Shown here one piece after another: positions 35,801 through 47,342 of a stretch of 64,000 nt of DNA. Source of the DNA: Pyrocephalus nanus (lineage: Eukaryota; Chordata; Aves; Passeriformes; Tyrannidae); assembly GCA_038380795.1 (NCBI GenBank), contig CM076263.1:14622709-14686708 (forward strand). Reading direction: 5' to 3'. The notes under the pieces were generated by a model that did no database searches, was not told the DNA's origin, and saw nothing but the letters and a program-made list of their open reading frames with translations. Each line of letters begins with the position of its first letter. Position 1 is the stretch's first letter. The position numbers were made by a program, and so were the translations under genes.

Positions 35801-36084
35801 GATCCCATAATGCTGGAAGTACCCCATACTGTAGTGAGTTAATGCAAAGTTATGTATTTGTTAAGCCAAGCAAGTCAAACCAAGTGTAAATCCCAAACCC
35901 CTGGTGAAGGTAGTGTAGAAGTACATATTCCTGTAGAATGATAATGATATCTTGATATTCAAGATCTTTATGACTGCCTTTCTGAAAAAGTCATCCTTCT
36001 GTCCAATACTAGATGTTCTTTTATGTGACATGGTGCCTTTTTTAGCAAATTACTGTAAAATATAACAGACCATTACATTAGAAT

Positions 36085-36168
36085 ATTCCCTGCCTGTGGC
36101 AGGGGGGTTGGCACTTAATGATCCATAAGGTCACACGCACCCAAATCATTCTATGATTCTATAATAAA
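36085..36168 (+). mobile_element. CR1 LINE copy F, 3' tail only
   Basis: CCTGCCTGTGGCAGGGGGGT, then an AATGATCCATAAGGTC block and the terminal ATTCTATGATTCTATAA. This is a classic severely 5'-truncated CR1 3'UTR with its 8-mer tail. Confidence 0.93.
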
Positions 36169-37499
36169 GCTAACAAAATCAAGTTTCAAAATATTTGATT
36201 AAAATACATTTATTCATCATCCAGCTGAGCTATATTGATCCAGCCAGGACAAGGTTGCCCCTTAGTATCTTTCTTTTTCTGTATGTCACCCACATTTGAA
36301 AAGCCACAGACAATAATGAGGTGAAAAAGGAACACCAGAAACCACAACTCATTAACTGTATTAACCTCAGTTTATTAAGAGGACCAAGTAAGGGGCAGGC
36401 TGTCTGAGGGAAAGCTTTGCACAAACAGATGGACACACACACAGCACACAGACATACACATAAAAACTTACTGTTAATTTACTGCTGGTGAGTTGGCACA
36501 GTTGAGAACATAGTTTCACTGTTTTCCATTATTTGGAAATGTTGTAATCTCAGTGGGTCAAATAATGTTTGTGACTGTGAGTCTCTGTGTACCATGTGGC
36601 CTCTTATTTAGTGTTATTCCTGATTTATACTACTGTGGAATGCTCTCTGAATTCAATTGGACCTTTTAACCCAGAAAAACCTTTGTCCTAGTGACTGAGA
36701 CCCACTTTCAATGCCTAGGCAGCAGAGTAGGTCATCCAGTATAAGTTAATCTGAGTCATACTCTATCAATGATTTAGAGAGATGTAAAATTTGTGTAGCC
36801 TTTTCCTGCTAGTGTTTTTCCCAAAGAGCTACCATTTCCATTATTAAACATACAAGAGATGCCATAAAAACTATTTGCTTGAATATTATAGTCTAGCCTT
36901 TTAAAGCTTTTAAGTCATTCAGCTAGAAGTGATTTCCTTCTGCATGCATGAAGCTTTTCTCGCTAGAATTATTTTTCCGGAGATACAAAATTCCATGACT
37001 GGCTTGACCTTGAATTGTTTATCTCTACAGAAAAATTCCTTCTGAAAGAAATTTATTAGGCTAACAAGGCACTGTAGTTGATGTCCTTTTACACTGTTCC
37101 CACGTCTCTTCCTGCCATTGTTACTGACCTCAAATCCCAAAGAGGAAAGTGCACTTGAAGAATTGCACGAACTGACTGGCAAATACTATTGCTTGCAGAT
37201 GCATGGTGTCAAAGTCTCATCTCATTTGTTCTTCTAATAAAAACTACTAGGTGTTGTAGTGTTGTAGTTTTGTAATGGGACAACAGAAGGGAAAACAGAA
37301 GTTTTTTGAGAAATGGTACAGATAAATTACTGGGGATTTCTTATTTTAAGCTTATGGAGTCAATGTCATAATATGTTGTAACTGAGCTTAATGAGTATCC
37401 TAAACACAGTACCTTTTTAGGGATCAGCCCCTTAATATGTAAGCATCTTTAAAGTCTTTGAATCATCAGTTGATGGGGCACACAGTGACAGCAGCAATA
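36169..37499. other. Unique sequence, no gene recognised
   Basis: It includes a CA-rich patch (36431-36470). Frames up to 87 codons (minus 37182-36919) are not recognisable. Confidence 0.55.
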
Positions 37500-37829
37500 G
37501 CCACAGTAAGTTCTAGGAGCTGACACCAGAACGAGCTGCACTGGAGATTCCCGGAGTCAGGTAAACCCATACAAGACCTGAAAGACCCACCAAGAACAGG
37601 CAGCTCTCATGACTGAGGGTGATATGATGCAGGTGGTGACAGGAGCAATTGGGGCAGATTGCAAGAGACCAGAGGCGAGGTGAACAGAGCAGGCAAGCAG
37701 GGAGTGGTGTCTGAAAATTGCTACCCAGACCCTCAGCCGTGGAAAAATTCAGAATCTGGAAGTTCCTCAGGCGTTTGAAGGCAGAGGTGGGTGCCACAGG
37801 TTTGAGTGTATCCGGATAGATAAGCCTTT

Positions 37830-38715
37830 TGAGCAGGGTGCCATGTTGTATGAAGAGCTCACCTGGCAGCATACTACCTGTGAATCTGAACAGATTGATA
37901 CACGGTATTATACGTTGATCCAGGCAGAGCAATAGAACTACCTTAAGTCCTTGAAAGTGAAATGTAAGTTAGCTTCACAGCCTGAGCTCACAGGCTTGGT
38001 TGATTCAAAAAACAAAGGAAACTGGATCTTGTCTCTGTTCAGAGCAGAAAAAGAGTCTCCCTTTGCTACCAGTGTGTCCCTGCATAACAGGTATGATGCT
38101 CTGGGGCTTGAAGGAGGACTCATCAAGACCAAGAATACGGCAATGGTCTAAAGCTGGTACCAACCAACAACCCATATTGGAGGTAGTGTCAGAGATGAAG
38201 CACAAAAGTTGTTAGTTATTGGAAACTCCTCACTGAGATACACAGAAGCACCCATTTGCCATTGGGATAACTTCTTTAGAGAGGTTTGCTGCCTATTGGG
38301 GGCCCACATTCATGATGTGACAAAGAGATTACTAAGCCCGGTAAAACCAGACTACTATCATCCCCTCATATTCTTTCATATTAGAACAAGGAAGGCTGCA
38401 ATGATGAGAGAGTAAAATTTCAAAAGGTATTTCATGTCTCAGAAAGATGCTGAATGATTGAGAGCACAGGTGATGCTCTCCTCTGCCCTCCTAGTAGGAG
38501 ACTGGGACCCAGGAAGAAGGAGGAAAATTGATCAGGTGAGTGACTGGCTTTGTGATGTTGCCACACTCAGTTTTGGGTTCTATGATCTCAGATGCACCTT
38601 TGAGAGACTAAGAATGTCGACATGGTATGTGACACACCTGACCAAGTTGGGCAAAAGCGTTCCGGGAAGCAAGCTGGCTGGCTCATTAGCAGTGTTTTAT
38701 ACTAGATTCAGTGCA
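37830..38715 (+). pseudogene. CR1 ORF1 esterase remnant (copy G)
   Basis: Recognisable blocks in order are LYEELT...SEQIDTRYYTLIQAEQ (about 37845-37932), SVSLHNRYDALGLEGG (about 38072-38119), and GNSSLRYTEAPIC (about 38220-38258). The last corresponds to the GDS nucleophile motif, with Asp changed to Asn and the serine kept. REVCCLLGAHIHDVTKRL, DYYHPLIFFH and AQVMLSSALL follow. The C-terminal D-x-x-H region reads Y-V-T-H (about 38625), so the catalytic aspartate is lost and the histidine kept. GFYD and GSKLAG blocks precede and follow it. The frame is broken at several points (stops at 38148, 38212 and 38413). It has no coding potential. Confidence 0.8.
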
Positions 38716-38886
38716 TGAAGGGGAAGTACTTCTGACTGTCAGAGAGGAAATAGGAAACCCCAACAGTTTAGGAAGCAGCAGGGAAATGCCTGTAAATTGT
38801 CTCAAAGGAATTATGGAGGATTCATATCAAAAGGTGAAGAGGTCAATAGCCCAGCCTCTCTTTGGTTCTACACCAAAGAGAGCAGC

Positions 38887-39065
38887 ATGGGTAACAAGCA
38901 AGAGGAACTATAAACCATAGTGCAATTAGAAAACTATGACCTAAGGGCTATCAGAGAAACTGAGTGGGATGAATCACACAACAGGAGCACTGCAATCAAG
39001 TGCAGTGAGGCTGAGAAGGAGGAGTGGGTATAAATATCCTGGATAAACGTGAGGTAGCCCATTTT
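38887..39065 (+). pseudogene. CR1 ORF2 start remnant (copy G)
   Basis: ATG-GGT-AAC-AAG at 38887 matches the CR1 ORF2 start. MGNKQEEL is followed at once by a stop codon, then a decayed IVQLENYDLRAIRETEWDES block, the endonuclease N-terminus with its ET-W motif altered. The match ends at about 39065. Confidence 0.75.
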
Positions 39066-39979
39066 TATGGAAGTCTTTGACTCAGAAGAATTCCTTGTGG
39101 TCACTTAGAAGTTAGCTGTTACTATATGAGTGGCCCTACTGTAGCAAATTAAGTGCTTACTTTTCTTAGAGGTTTGCAGGTATATAAACCAGATCGTTTG
39201 AGTTCTATCATTACTCCAAATTTCTATCTGATTGGGTTTTAGATATACTCTTTCATATTTTTAGGAATGTATTGACAATATATTAACTTAAAAAACTTTA
39301 GATTTATTTTTCTCTGCAGATGAATAATAATAATTTTTTTTCACACTAGTAAGGCCAAAGTAACAGAAGTTTTATCTGCTTGAATAGGAACAGAATCTGT
39401 TTTCTCACTGAACAGCATTTGTAAGAATACTTTCTTTTTGAAGGAAAAGAGACTATATTTTAACTCACAATTTGCTGTATTTTCCTATATAATTAAATTA
39501 CATATGTTTTAAAGCAGGACACACTAAAATATTTGATTAGTGTGTGAAGAAATTCTGAGGTACGAATTTATTAGCTTGCTTGATAACGTATAATAGTATC
39601 TGGGCTATTAATTAATTCTAAATTCACTAAAAAATGGAAGTTTATTTTATCTACATAGAAATTATGGGATAATTTGGGAAAATATAACACTTGAAAACAT
39701 TTAAGAGTATTTAATATTTCTGAGCATTTTCTCATCTCTCTTCTCAGCCAGGGTGGTACTAACACTGAGAATGAGAAAGATGTGTACTGGAAGTGTGTTG
39801 CTGAATGCAATAATTTTAATAATTCTCAGCACCATATTGTAAGGTATCCAACATTTGTGACAAAATATGCCACAAATCTCTGATGAGACATTCAGTAAAT
39901 GGACTTTTTTTATATATAGGCTGTTTCATTAATCAGAGGTGTATCTGCACAGCTATTGAAATAACATTTCACAGAAAGC

Positions 39980-40165
39980 TTCTGTGCCACACTGCAGTAT
40001 CCCTCCTGTGGTGGTAGTGGTGATGGGGGACTCGGCATCTGCAGAACTAATAATTTAGCACAGCAAAGTACTATACCTGACTGGGAAAAAAATGCAGGTA
40101 AAATGCCACTCTCAGCAGCAGCTTTCTCACTATAAATAAGCAGTTTGCATCATAAAATAGAATTT
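39980..40165. repeat. Diverged direct duplication, unit 1
   Basis: Aligns with 40365-40580. Shared landmarks are GCATC..TGCAG.AAC.AATAATTTAG (40036-40058), TATACCTGACT against TATATTTGACT, and CAGCAGCAGCTTTCTCA against CAGTAGTAGCGTTCTCA, followed by AAGCAG in both. Confidence 0.65.
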
Positions 40166-40364
40166 CTTTACAATATAATATACTGCCTTTTTTTGTGGCC
40201 TCTGCCTATTTGATGAGTGTTTTCTGAGTTCTAATTCTTTTTTTCTTTATCTTCATCAGAGATTTTCAGTCTCACACTGATGCCTTTACAATCATTTGGT
40301 GTAACCTGTAGAAATGAGCAGAAACACATCTCAAAATTTTTCTAAACACTGAAAATATGTCAGT

Positions 40365-40580
40365 ATTTATTGTGCAACCATGTTATGGTACCACTGGAGT
40401 GGGGTGGGGAGGGGCAGTTACAGGGAGGGAAGAAAACTGAGCATCATCTGCAGGAACCAATAATTTAGTACCATAAATTAATATATTTGACTCTTGAACT
40501 GTGCACACAGAGAGCCATTTATCAGTAGTAGCGTTCTCATGATACACAAGCAGCTTCCAGCACCTAGTTCCAATAAAGTT
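40365..40580. repeat. Diverged direct duplication, unit 2
   Basis: Second copy, offset about 410 bp from the first, same order and strand. A G-rich patch (40398-40435) precedes the best-matching part, as a GGTGGTAGTGGTGATGGGGG patch does in unit 1. Confidence 0.65.
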
Positions 40581-41146
40581 AAGCTGATAAATATTGCAAC
40601 ACTAGTTAGAGGTCAAGCATGCATTTTTTTAATTTGATGGACAGTCTGGGTTTTATAATGTAACTTGTGATAGACTTTAGAGTAGATCAAGAAATAGGTC
40701 TTTAAACATTCTGATATGAATTGGTATAATTTATCCACAAAAATACATAGATCCATCAGACATTTATGCCATTCTTCAGAGGAGCAACATATGTGTGAAC
40801 AATTTGATTATCTTTTCCTAGGACTCTGTAGGTGCTGGTTTTGGTAATGATTTTTGAGATTTAAAAGGCCAAGAACTATTATCAGTTTTATTCTGTTCCT
40901 ACAAAAAATGTTAATTAATAAAACTTTGGCCTAGGAGAAGTGTTTTTCTACTTGCTTTTTCTCCTTGCCTCTTTCTTATTTTTCTTCATTAGCTTGTAAG
41001 TAATGAATGTCCTGAGAAAAAATGTAAAAGGCTAATAAGTCTTCAAACCACAGTCATCATTTTCTAGGGAACTCATCTACTCTCGCAGTGTGCAAGAAGC
41101 AATCTTTGTTCCTTTAGCCTAGCACACTATACAACTTCGTCTCCAA

Positions 41147-41147
<1 letters not shown>

Positions 41148-41183
<36 letters not shown>
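41148..41183. repeat. A36 homopolymer
   Basis: Thirty-six consecutive A bases, the longest homopolymer in the window. There is no recognisable retrocopy upstream and no obvious flanking duplication. Confidence 0.95.
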
Positions 41184-41184
<1 letters not shown>

Positions 41185-44008
41185 CATCTCTTGTAAGGCC
41201 TTTAATTATTTAGGAGAGTATATGTAGTGCTTTAAAAAGTTATTAGAGATTTGAAGGAGAAAGAAGATTGACTGGAGAAAGGAATAAAAAAAATCAATGA
41301 GTAAGATGACTGATGGATTCTTCTGCTGTACCAAAGGACTCTTTTTTTTTTTTCTCTGTTAATATCTTCTTATCAGAACCTATCATTATGTAAGAAGGAA
41401 TCAAATAGTCTTTCTAGAATTGATCAAAATGCTTCAGATCTTGGATTGTATTGCCTTGGTTTTCCTCTAACCTGATAATGGGGATCAAGATTCAATGTTA
41501 CTACTTTTCCCAAAGAAAAGAATAGGAAAGGTAATATAGAAATTTATATTAAATGCTTACTCAGGCAGTTGTACCAAGTATGGATGCAGATTTTCCTAAC
41601 TTCATAATACTCTGTTTGTTTGTTTTTTTTTCCTGTGGCCACAGAATTCCATTGAAAAATAATATATATGAACCATATTGTTTAAAGTAAATTTTACAAA
41701 ACCTTATTCATGACAGTCCAATCATAGAAGTCTTCTCCATCTTAAGAGTATCAAAATTATTTCCTGACTTGTGAAAGGGATAGAATTATGACTTCAATTT
41801 GACTTAAAATACATGTTTAGTATACAGCAGAAGATATTAAAAAACAACAACAAAAAAATCTACTGAAATAAAAAAAAAATATATAAAATATATATTGAAA
41901 TATATACAAAACTACCCCAAAAGTTAAATTCTCTCTATAGACAAAATTAGGAATAAGGTAAATTATAAATGTATTATTACAAATTTATTCCTTAAATTTG
42001 TTAATCTGTTGCCTAGCACTGTGAATATCCAGCAAATGTCACAGTTCTTCTTATGTGTAGAAAGTGAAAGGAAACATGTCTTAGAACCAAACCTAACTCT
42101 TTCTAAAATAATCTGAAAATTCCCAGTTGGCCTAGAAACGATGACAGTTAATAGACACAGGAACACAGAAGAATAGTGATGTAGATTTAAGTTTGGCCGG
42201 ATATAAACTATACCCAGCTGGATTTGTCATGAGGGGTAACAGATGTTCAGGGTGTCTGCAGTACACCTGGCTTCCTGAAAAAAGGAACGCGTGGCATGAA
42301 CTCTCAGGTGGATACATAATGTCAAATTAAGTATTTTTTTTTCTCTAAGAAGCATGCTGAAGAAGGACAAAGCATCCGAAGTACACTGGCTTGCTTGACT
42401 GAAGACACGATGCATTATTATAGCTAAAATTAGTGTTAATGTTGCTTCAGTTGTCCTATTGGCCTTTCAGCTTTATGGAGTCACATACTTTGGCAAATAC
42501 TTCTCTTTTTAGCTGGGCATTGCTACCAAACTATCATTGATGGGATGAAACAGGAAAGCCTCATGAGCCAGAGCACAAGGCAATAAAAATATATTAAACT
42601 CAGAATTTATTAAGAAAAGCAGTGTAGCTTGCAGTTTTCACAAGTTAAATGTATGTGATTCTTCAGTGCTAGAAGTCCTTCCGAGGCCTTTATTTTTATT
42701 TGCCAGTTGCTATTATTATTCCTGTTATTATTATCAGAATTGAAGTATTCAAAAACTTACTCGTGCACAAGAAACTTAACTACAGGGTTTCTTCAATTGT
42801 AACTGACACTACGTAACATGTTCGTGACTGTTTAATGCACCTGTACCATCAAAAATTAGCCACAGCTGAACTGGTTGTAAAGTCAAGTCAGAAAACAGCT
42901 GACATTCAGTCTTAGTCACTGGAGCACATCCAGAGTAGAAGTGATTTAGGTGAAGTCAGCTCTTCAAATATTTGGCATTAATAGTAAAACAAGCAAACAA
43001 ATAAACAAACAACTGCTACTCAACGAGATTGTTTCAAAATCTTGCTTTCATTTGAAATGGAAAAAAAAAAGTGACAAGGAGTTACTTATACAGAGAAAAT
43101 GTCTCTCACATTCTCAAAAGTTAGTGGGCTTTACCCTCCCCTCAATGCTTTCTTTTAAGATCATAATGGTTTATAGACTTTACCTTACAATTACCTTTAC
43201 CTTAGAAACCCTTGAGCTAAATCACAGTCTATACAATATTTTGCTCCCTACCCCAGTTTAATCAATAATCCAAAGCCTATATTAAGCTAAAACAAAGATA
43301 TCCCGTTTCTAGAAGTCTTCCAAGTTAATTTAATTCCTAGGAGTCTTCTAAATGGCAGCTTTTTCCTCCTTCTCTCTCTCCTAATCATAACTGACCTTCA
43401 GGAACTGCTGAGCTCTTTGCAGAAACTGTAAAAGGATAGGTCAGTCCTCATGGGATACATTCCAAGGCAGGGGAGGACAGGGGTAATACATCAGACTAAT
43501 TTAGCATCAGACTATTTGGTTTAGCTCATGTGTGGCAGCTCTTGGATATGTTAAAATAAGCTTACATTCTGTTTTATTTTCTAGTGTTTAAGGTGAATCA
43601 CATAATTACACAGTAAGCACTCTAAATAAGATATAAAAATATTACTTCTCTTCTGATGAGGGATGATACAGGAATACTGAACACTGTGGTGAAAGGTAGA
43701 TAAAATGTACAAAGGGAGGGCTAAACATCTTTGAAGTGTCATCACTATCATGTTAGCCTGTGAGTGCTATGGGAGTGTAAATTCAAGGGTACTGACAGGA
43801 CTACAGTTCTGAGGCAATTAGCAATACCCACTTTCTGTTTCGAGTAGTAGTTAGAAGTTAGCCCAAGTTAAATTAAACACATAATATTCTGCTTAAATGC
43901 AAAGATAACTCTTCTAAAGTAGGAAAATGTGGACTAATTCTCCATTTGCCTTTTAGAATACTATTGGCACAAAGAAACAAGTTACTGGAAGAGCAATTGA
44001 TGCATTTG

Positions 44009-44586
44009 TGTTACTTTTGGCTGGGAGAGAATTTTCTTCTTAGTAGCTGGTATGAGAATATGCTTTGGGTTTGTACTGGAAACAATGTTGATGACACAGT
44101 GATGTTTTTGTTAACTGCTGAGTAGCATTTACACAGCTCAAAGCCTTTTCTCCTCCTCAACCTTCCCACCAACAAGTGAGCTAGGGGTGCATGGGAAGTT
44201 GGGAGTGGACACAGCTGAGACAGCTGACCACAACAGACCAAAGAGATATTCCGTACCCTATAACATCATGTTTACTGTATAAAGCTGAGGAAGAAGAGGG
44301 GACATTTGGACTTATGGTATTTATCTTCTCAAGTCAGTGTCACGCATGATGGAGCCCTGCTTTCTTGGAGATAGCTGAACCCCTGCCCATATGAAGTGGT
44401 GAATTAATTCCTTATTTTGCTTTTGTTCAACCTATGGCTTTTGTTTTACCTAGCAAACTGTCTTTATCTCAACTCATGAGTTTTGTCACATTTATTCTTC
44501 TAATCCTCTCTCTGATCCTGCTGGAGGTAGAGCGAGAGAGCAGCTGTGGTGGTGCTTAATTTCTGGCAGAGGGTAAAACTATGACA
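44009..44586 (+). mobile_element. ERVL-like solo LTR, plus orientation
   Basis: A 578-bp block opens TGTTAC and closes ATGACA (TGT...ACA). It is collinear with the minus-strand LTR at 15241-15802. Landmarks are GGCTGGGAGAGAATTTTCTT and TGTTGATGACACAGTGATGT in U3, a TATA-type GTATAAAG at 44278-44285, and GATGGAGCCCTGCTTTC downstream. The region where the poly(A) signal is expected reads CTAGCAAACTG (44451-44461), a decayed signal. Both termini are visible with no viral coding sequence on either side, so it is a solo LTR. The flanking pentamers (ATTTG, ATATT) do not form a convincing duplication. Confidence 0.85.
44278..44285 (+). promoter_or_regulatory. TATA box of the ERVL-like LTR
   Basis: GTATAAAG lies about 270 bp into the LTR, downstream of the shared GATATTCC and AACATCATG words. 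The equivalent position in the 15.2-15.8 kb copy is mutated. Confidence 0.5.
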
Positions 44587-46722
44587 ATATTAAAATGGCA
44601 GTGCTGTGGTTTGAAGACACAACACTTAGCAAAAAAGACAGTTAAGAATGGAAGGACCAGCAGTATAGGGGAGCAAGTGAGAGGAAACTCTGTAGTGTAT
44701 TTAAAACATCTGGAGGCATATGTTAGGTTATTTCTTTGCTTACCCTGTTTTTTTCCCAATAGTGCTCGCTTTTGGAAACCACCCGGTGCTGTGTGCTGAA
44801 AACACATATTGGCTCCATGTACTCGGTTTGTCTCCAAGTCAGTCCAATGGCTGAAGAGCAGGTGCCCTGCAGAGTGCCTTGTACAATAGACTGTTCTTGA
44901 ACATATCACAGCATGTAGTCACAAAATCTGTGTCCTAATGTGCTGGAGCAACAATGGTGCAGGTTTTAACAAACACATGCAGACCTAAAAATTGGTGTAG
45001 GACATGAACCAATTTTTACAGACTTGAGCTACTTCTTTTCAATGAATTGGGCTAGTATGAATATCTTGGGTGGATGTAGGTATCTCAAACTGTAGATAAA
45101 ATCTGTATACATTGTATTAAAGATACTCTCTTTTTTTCTTTCTATGAAAGGAAGAAGCCTCTACAAACCACACAAGTAAAAAGTCCCAGGAATACATTGG
45201 CATATATTAATAAGGCAGTATGATCTTCCAGAGTATTTCAACCCCCACATTCCAGAGTATGAATTACAATATTTTATATTTGTAGGTAGATTTTGATGAG
45301 GCCTGGAAAACACTTGAATTTCAGTGAACTTATCAGGGGAAAACCCGGCAAATAGTTAAAATCACCTGGTTTTGAGTGTGATTACTGAAGTAATAAATGC
45401 CTTATATGTAATAGAAAACAGTTTGAGCTGCAGTGGCAAAAAATATTAATAATGGGAAAAGAAAGCTATTTCTCTATTTCCTTGGGGTTAGATAGCAATT
45501 TTGGTAATGAATCATCTTCAAGAGTAGCATGGCAAGAACAACGACTCAAAAGACAAATGAAAAGGAAAGGCAATCAGTGGGAAGCTGCTGCTTTTTAAAT
45601 TAAATAGTAACTTGTGTCAGCATTAACTCTTACAAAACTTACTTAGAAGAGTTATAAGCCGTAATGTAAGCAGTAGTTGCTGAAGTCTGCAGACTGAAGT
45701 TCTAATGTCAGACAAACCTTGCAAAATAAAACTGCATGATTCAGCTTTCTCTGTCCAGCAAATAATGAGACTTTGAGGGGATTTCTGTGATAATCCCTTT
45801 TGACAAGCTCAGATTGTTATTACATTGAAAATAACAACAAGGTTTCCTATTTAAATGAGCATGGTTACCAAAGAGAATTCCGGCTTGACCCCAACAGTGA
45901 TGAAAGCTATAAGGAGGCCAGAGAATAATGCAAAATTAGAACCCAGCAAATAATAAAGACAGGTGAATGGTTACAAATGCTTTAAAAAAAAAAAAAAAGA
46001 AGTTGTAGATAACAATTAATGTTAATTAGATGTTAAGTACAGGTACAGGGAGGGATAAAGAAATTGACCTGTGTCTGAATTTTAGGTGGAAAATAAAAAA
46101 AGTGTTTGTTTTTTTGGTTTGGGGTTTGGGGTTTTTTTGTTTGTTTGTTTCACTTTTTATTTCACCTCTCCAATGGATTGTGTATAAAGCACTACCAGTA
46201 GCTGCAATTTTTCATTATTTTGGGATATATGAAGACATTCCAAAAGTGGGGCAAGAAAAGTTGCTAGATATTTCAGGACTGTCTGGGCAGGGAGGTGAGA
46301 ACCTATGATGAAGTCACACTTCAGGGATGGTTATGCCTTGTGGCTGTGCCTAAGGCTATAGTGCTTGGAACAGTGTTTAAAGGGTCAGTGTGCAATTTAA
46401 ACTGCAAAAAAACCTCCCAGATTTACCTTGCTCAGTTTTATTTTTAAACTCTGTCAAAACCCACAGTGCAGGATTTTTTACTGAGCCAAGGGTTTATTTT
46501 TCCCTCTCTCTTCTTTAGTACTGAATTTTTGAAAACTTAGGCTGCACCTAAATTGCTGGAACAGTAAATGGTTTTATCTTAGATAAGAAAAAATTTATTG
46601 TTAATGACATTTCTCTCTCCTTCTCTTTCCCTAATTTTTGTAAATACAGCAGTTTTGAATTTTATTGATGGAAGTATATTCTATTTATTTTACAATACTC
46701 TCGGCTGGGCATTTTTTGTTGC

Positions 46723-46745
46723 TTTTTTTTTTTTTTTTTTTTTTT
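46723..46745. repeat. T23 homopolymer
   Basis: Twenty-three consecutive T bases. Confidence 0.95.
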
Positions 46746-47296
46746 AAACCAAACACTAGAACTGAAAGGAAAAAGAATGAAAAGGATATGATAAGCACTG
46801 AAAACTTGAAGTTAACATTTTAATTACCTGCAGTTCTAAGAGCAGGATTTTGTGAGTGTTCTGCTTAGGCTAAATTTAGAGCTACAAAGCATCAAGAAAA
46901 CTTATAGGACTGAGTTTCCAAGTTAAGGATTTTCACTGCATGGCATCCTATAAAAGACAAAGTAAGATTCCTATTTTCAACTCCTTATGCAGCCTAGTGT
47001 ACACAGCACATAAAGCTACATCACTGTTTCTTTTACCTGCACACATCTTGAAGCAGATTTGGGTGCTCAAAAAGAACTTGTATATGCTAAAAGAGAATCT
47101 TTGTTTCAATCACTGGCTTTCCTCAACTGTTTATCCAGCACACAGAGCATAGACTAGTGTAGTTCGTGTCGGATAGAGCACTTTTCACTTTCAAAAATGA
47201 CTACTATTCAGTAAATACATATATGATCAGTAGTATCAAAACTTTGGGAATTACTGTCCACATTTACTTCTAACAAACTAACTAAAAGCAGAAGAA

Positions 47297-47342
47297 CAAA
47301 AAAACCCAAACCAAACCAAACAAAAACAAAACAGACCAAAAC
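47297..47342. repeat. CCAAA-type low-complexity tract
   Basis: Nearly pure A/C with AACCAA words, similar to 10982-11026. Confidence 0.85.

Larger units (their letters stand above)
29441..36084. other. AT-rich unique sequence, no gene recognised
   Basis: It contains an exact 13-bp direct repeat (29578-29605), an imperfect inverted repeat (29775-29823), T14 at 32116-32129 and an A/C tract at 35735-35771. Open frames are at most about 86 codons and unrecognisable. Confidence 0.55.
37500..39065 (+). mobile_element. CR1 LINE copy G, old 5' half (ORF1 and ORF2 start)
   Basis: The plus strand shows decayed CR1 ORF1 (coiled-coil end, esterase) and the beginning of ORF2, ending about 39065 with no RT or 3'UTR. 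The high density of frame breaks and lost residues indicates an older copy than E or C. The left boundary is uncertain: ORF1-like residues are convincing from about 37830, and 37500-37830 is included as probable 5' sequence. Confidence 0.75.
39066..44008. other. AT-rich unique sequence with a diverged local duplication; no gene recognised
   Basis: Two related segments (about 39980-40165 and 40365-40580) and an A36 run (41148-41183) are itemised. T12 at 41342 and an AT-rich run at 41868-41915 are minor. At 43489-43514 CATCAGACTA is repeated with a 16-bp period. Frames of up to 103 codons (42950-43261) are not recognisable. Confidence 0.55.

Noticed and set aside
37513..37932. 139-codon minus-strand frame
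   Set aside because: It lies opposite the 5' part and ORF1 of CR1 copy G and resembles no protein, so it is an antisense shadow.
41118..41183. CTTCGTCTCC followed by A36, suggesting a retroposed SINE or mRNA tail
   Set aside because: No body of a SINE or retrocopy is recognisable upstream and no target duplication was found. Most likely an expanded homopolymer.
44556..44909. 117-codon minus-strand frame next to the ERVL-like LTR
   Set aside because: No retroviral or other motif, and it crosses the LTR boundary.
46116..46137. GGGGTTT repeat resembling a telomere-type array
   Set aside because: Only two units, and the vertebrate telomere repeat is TTAGGG. It is ordinary low complexity.
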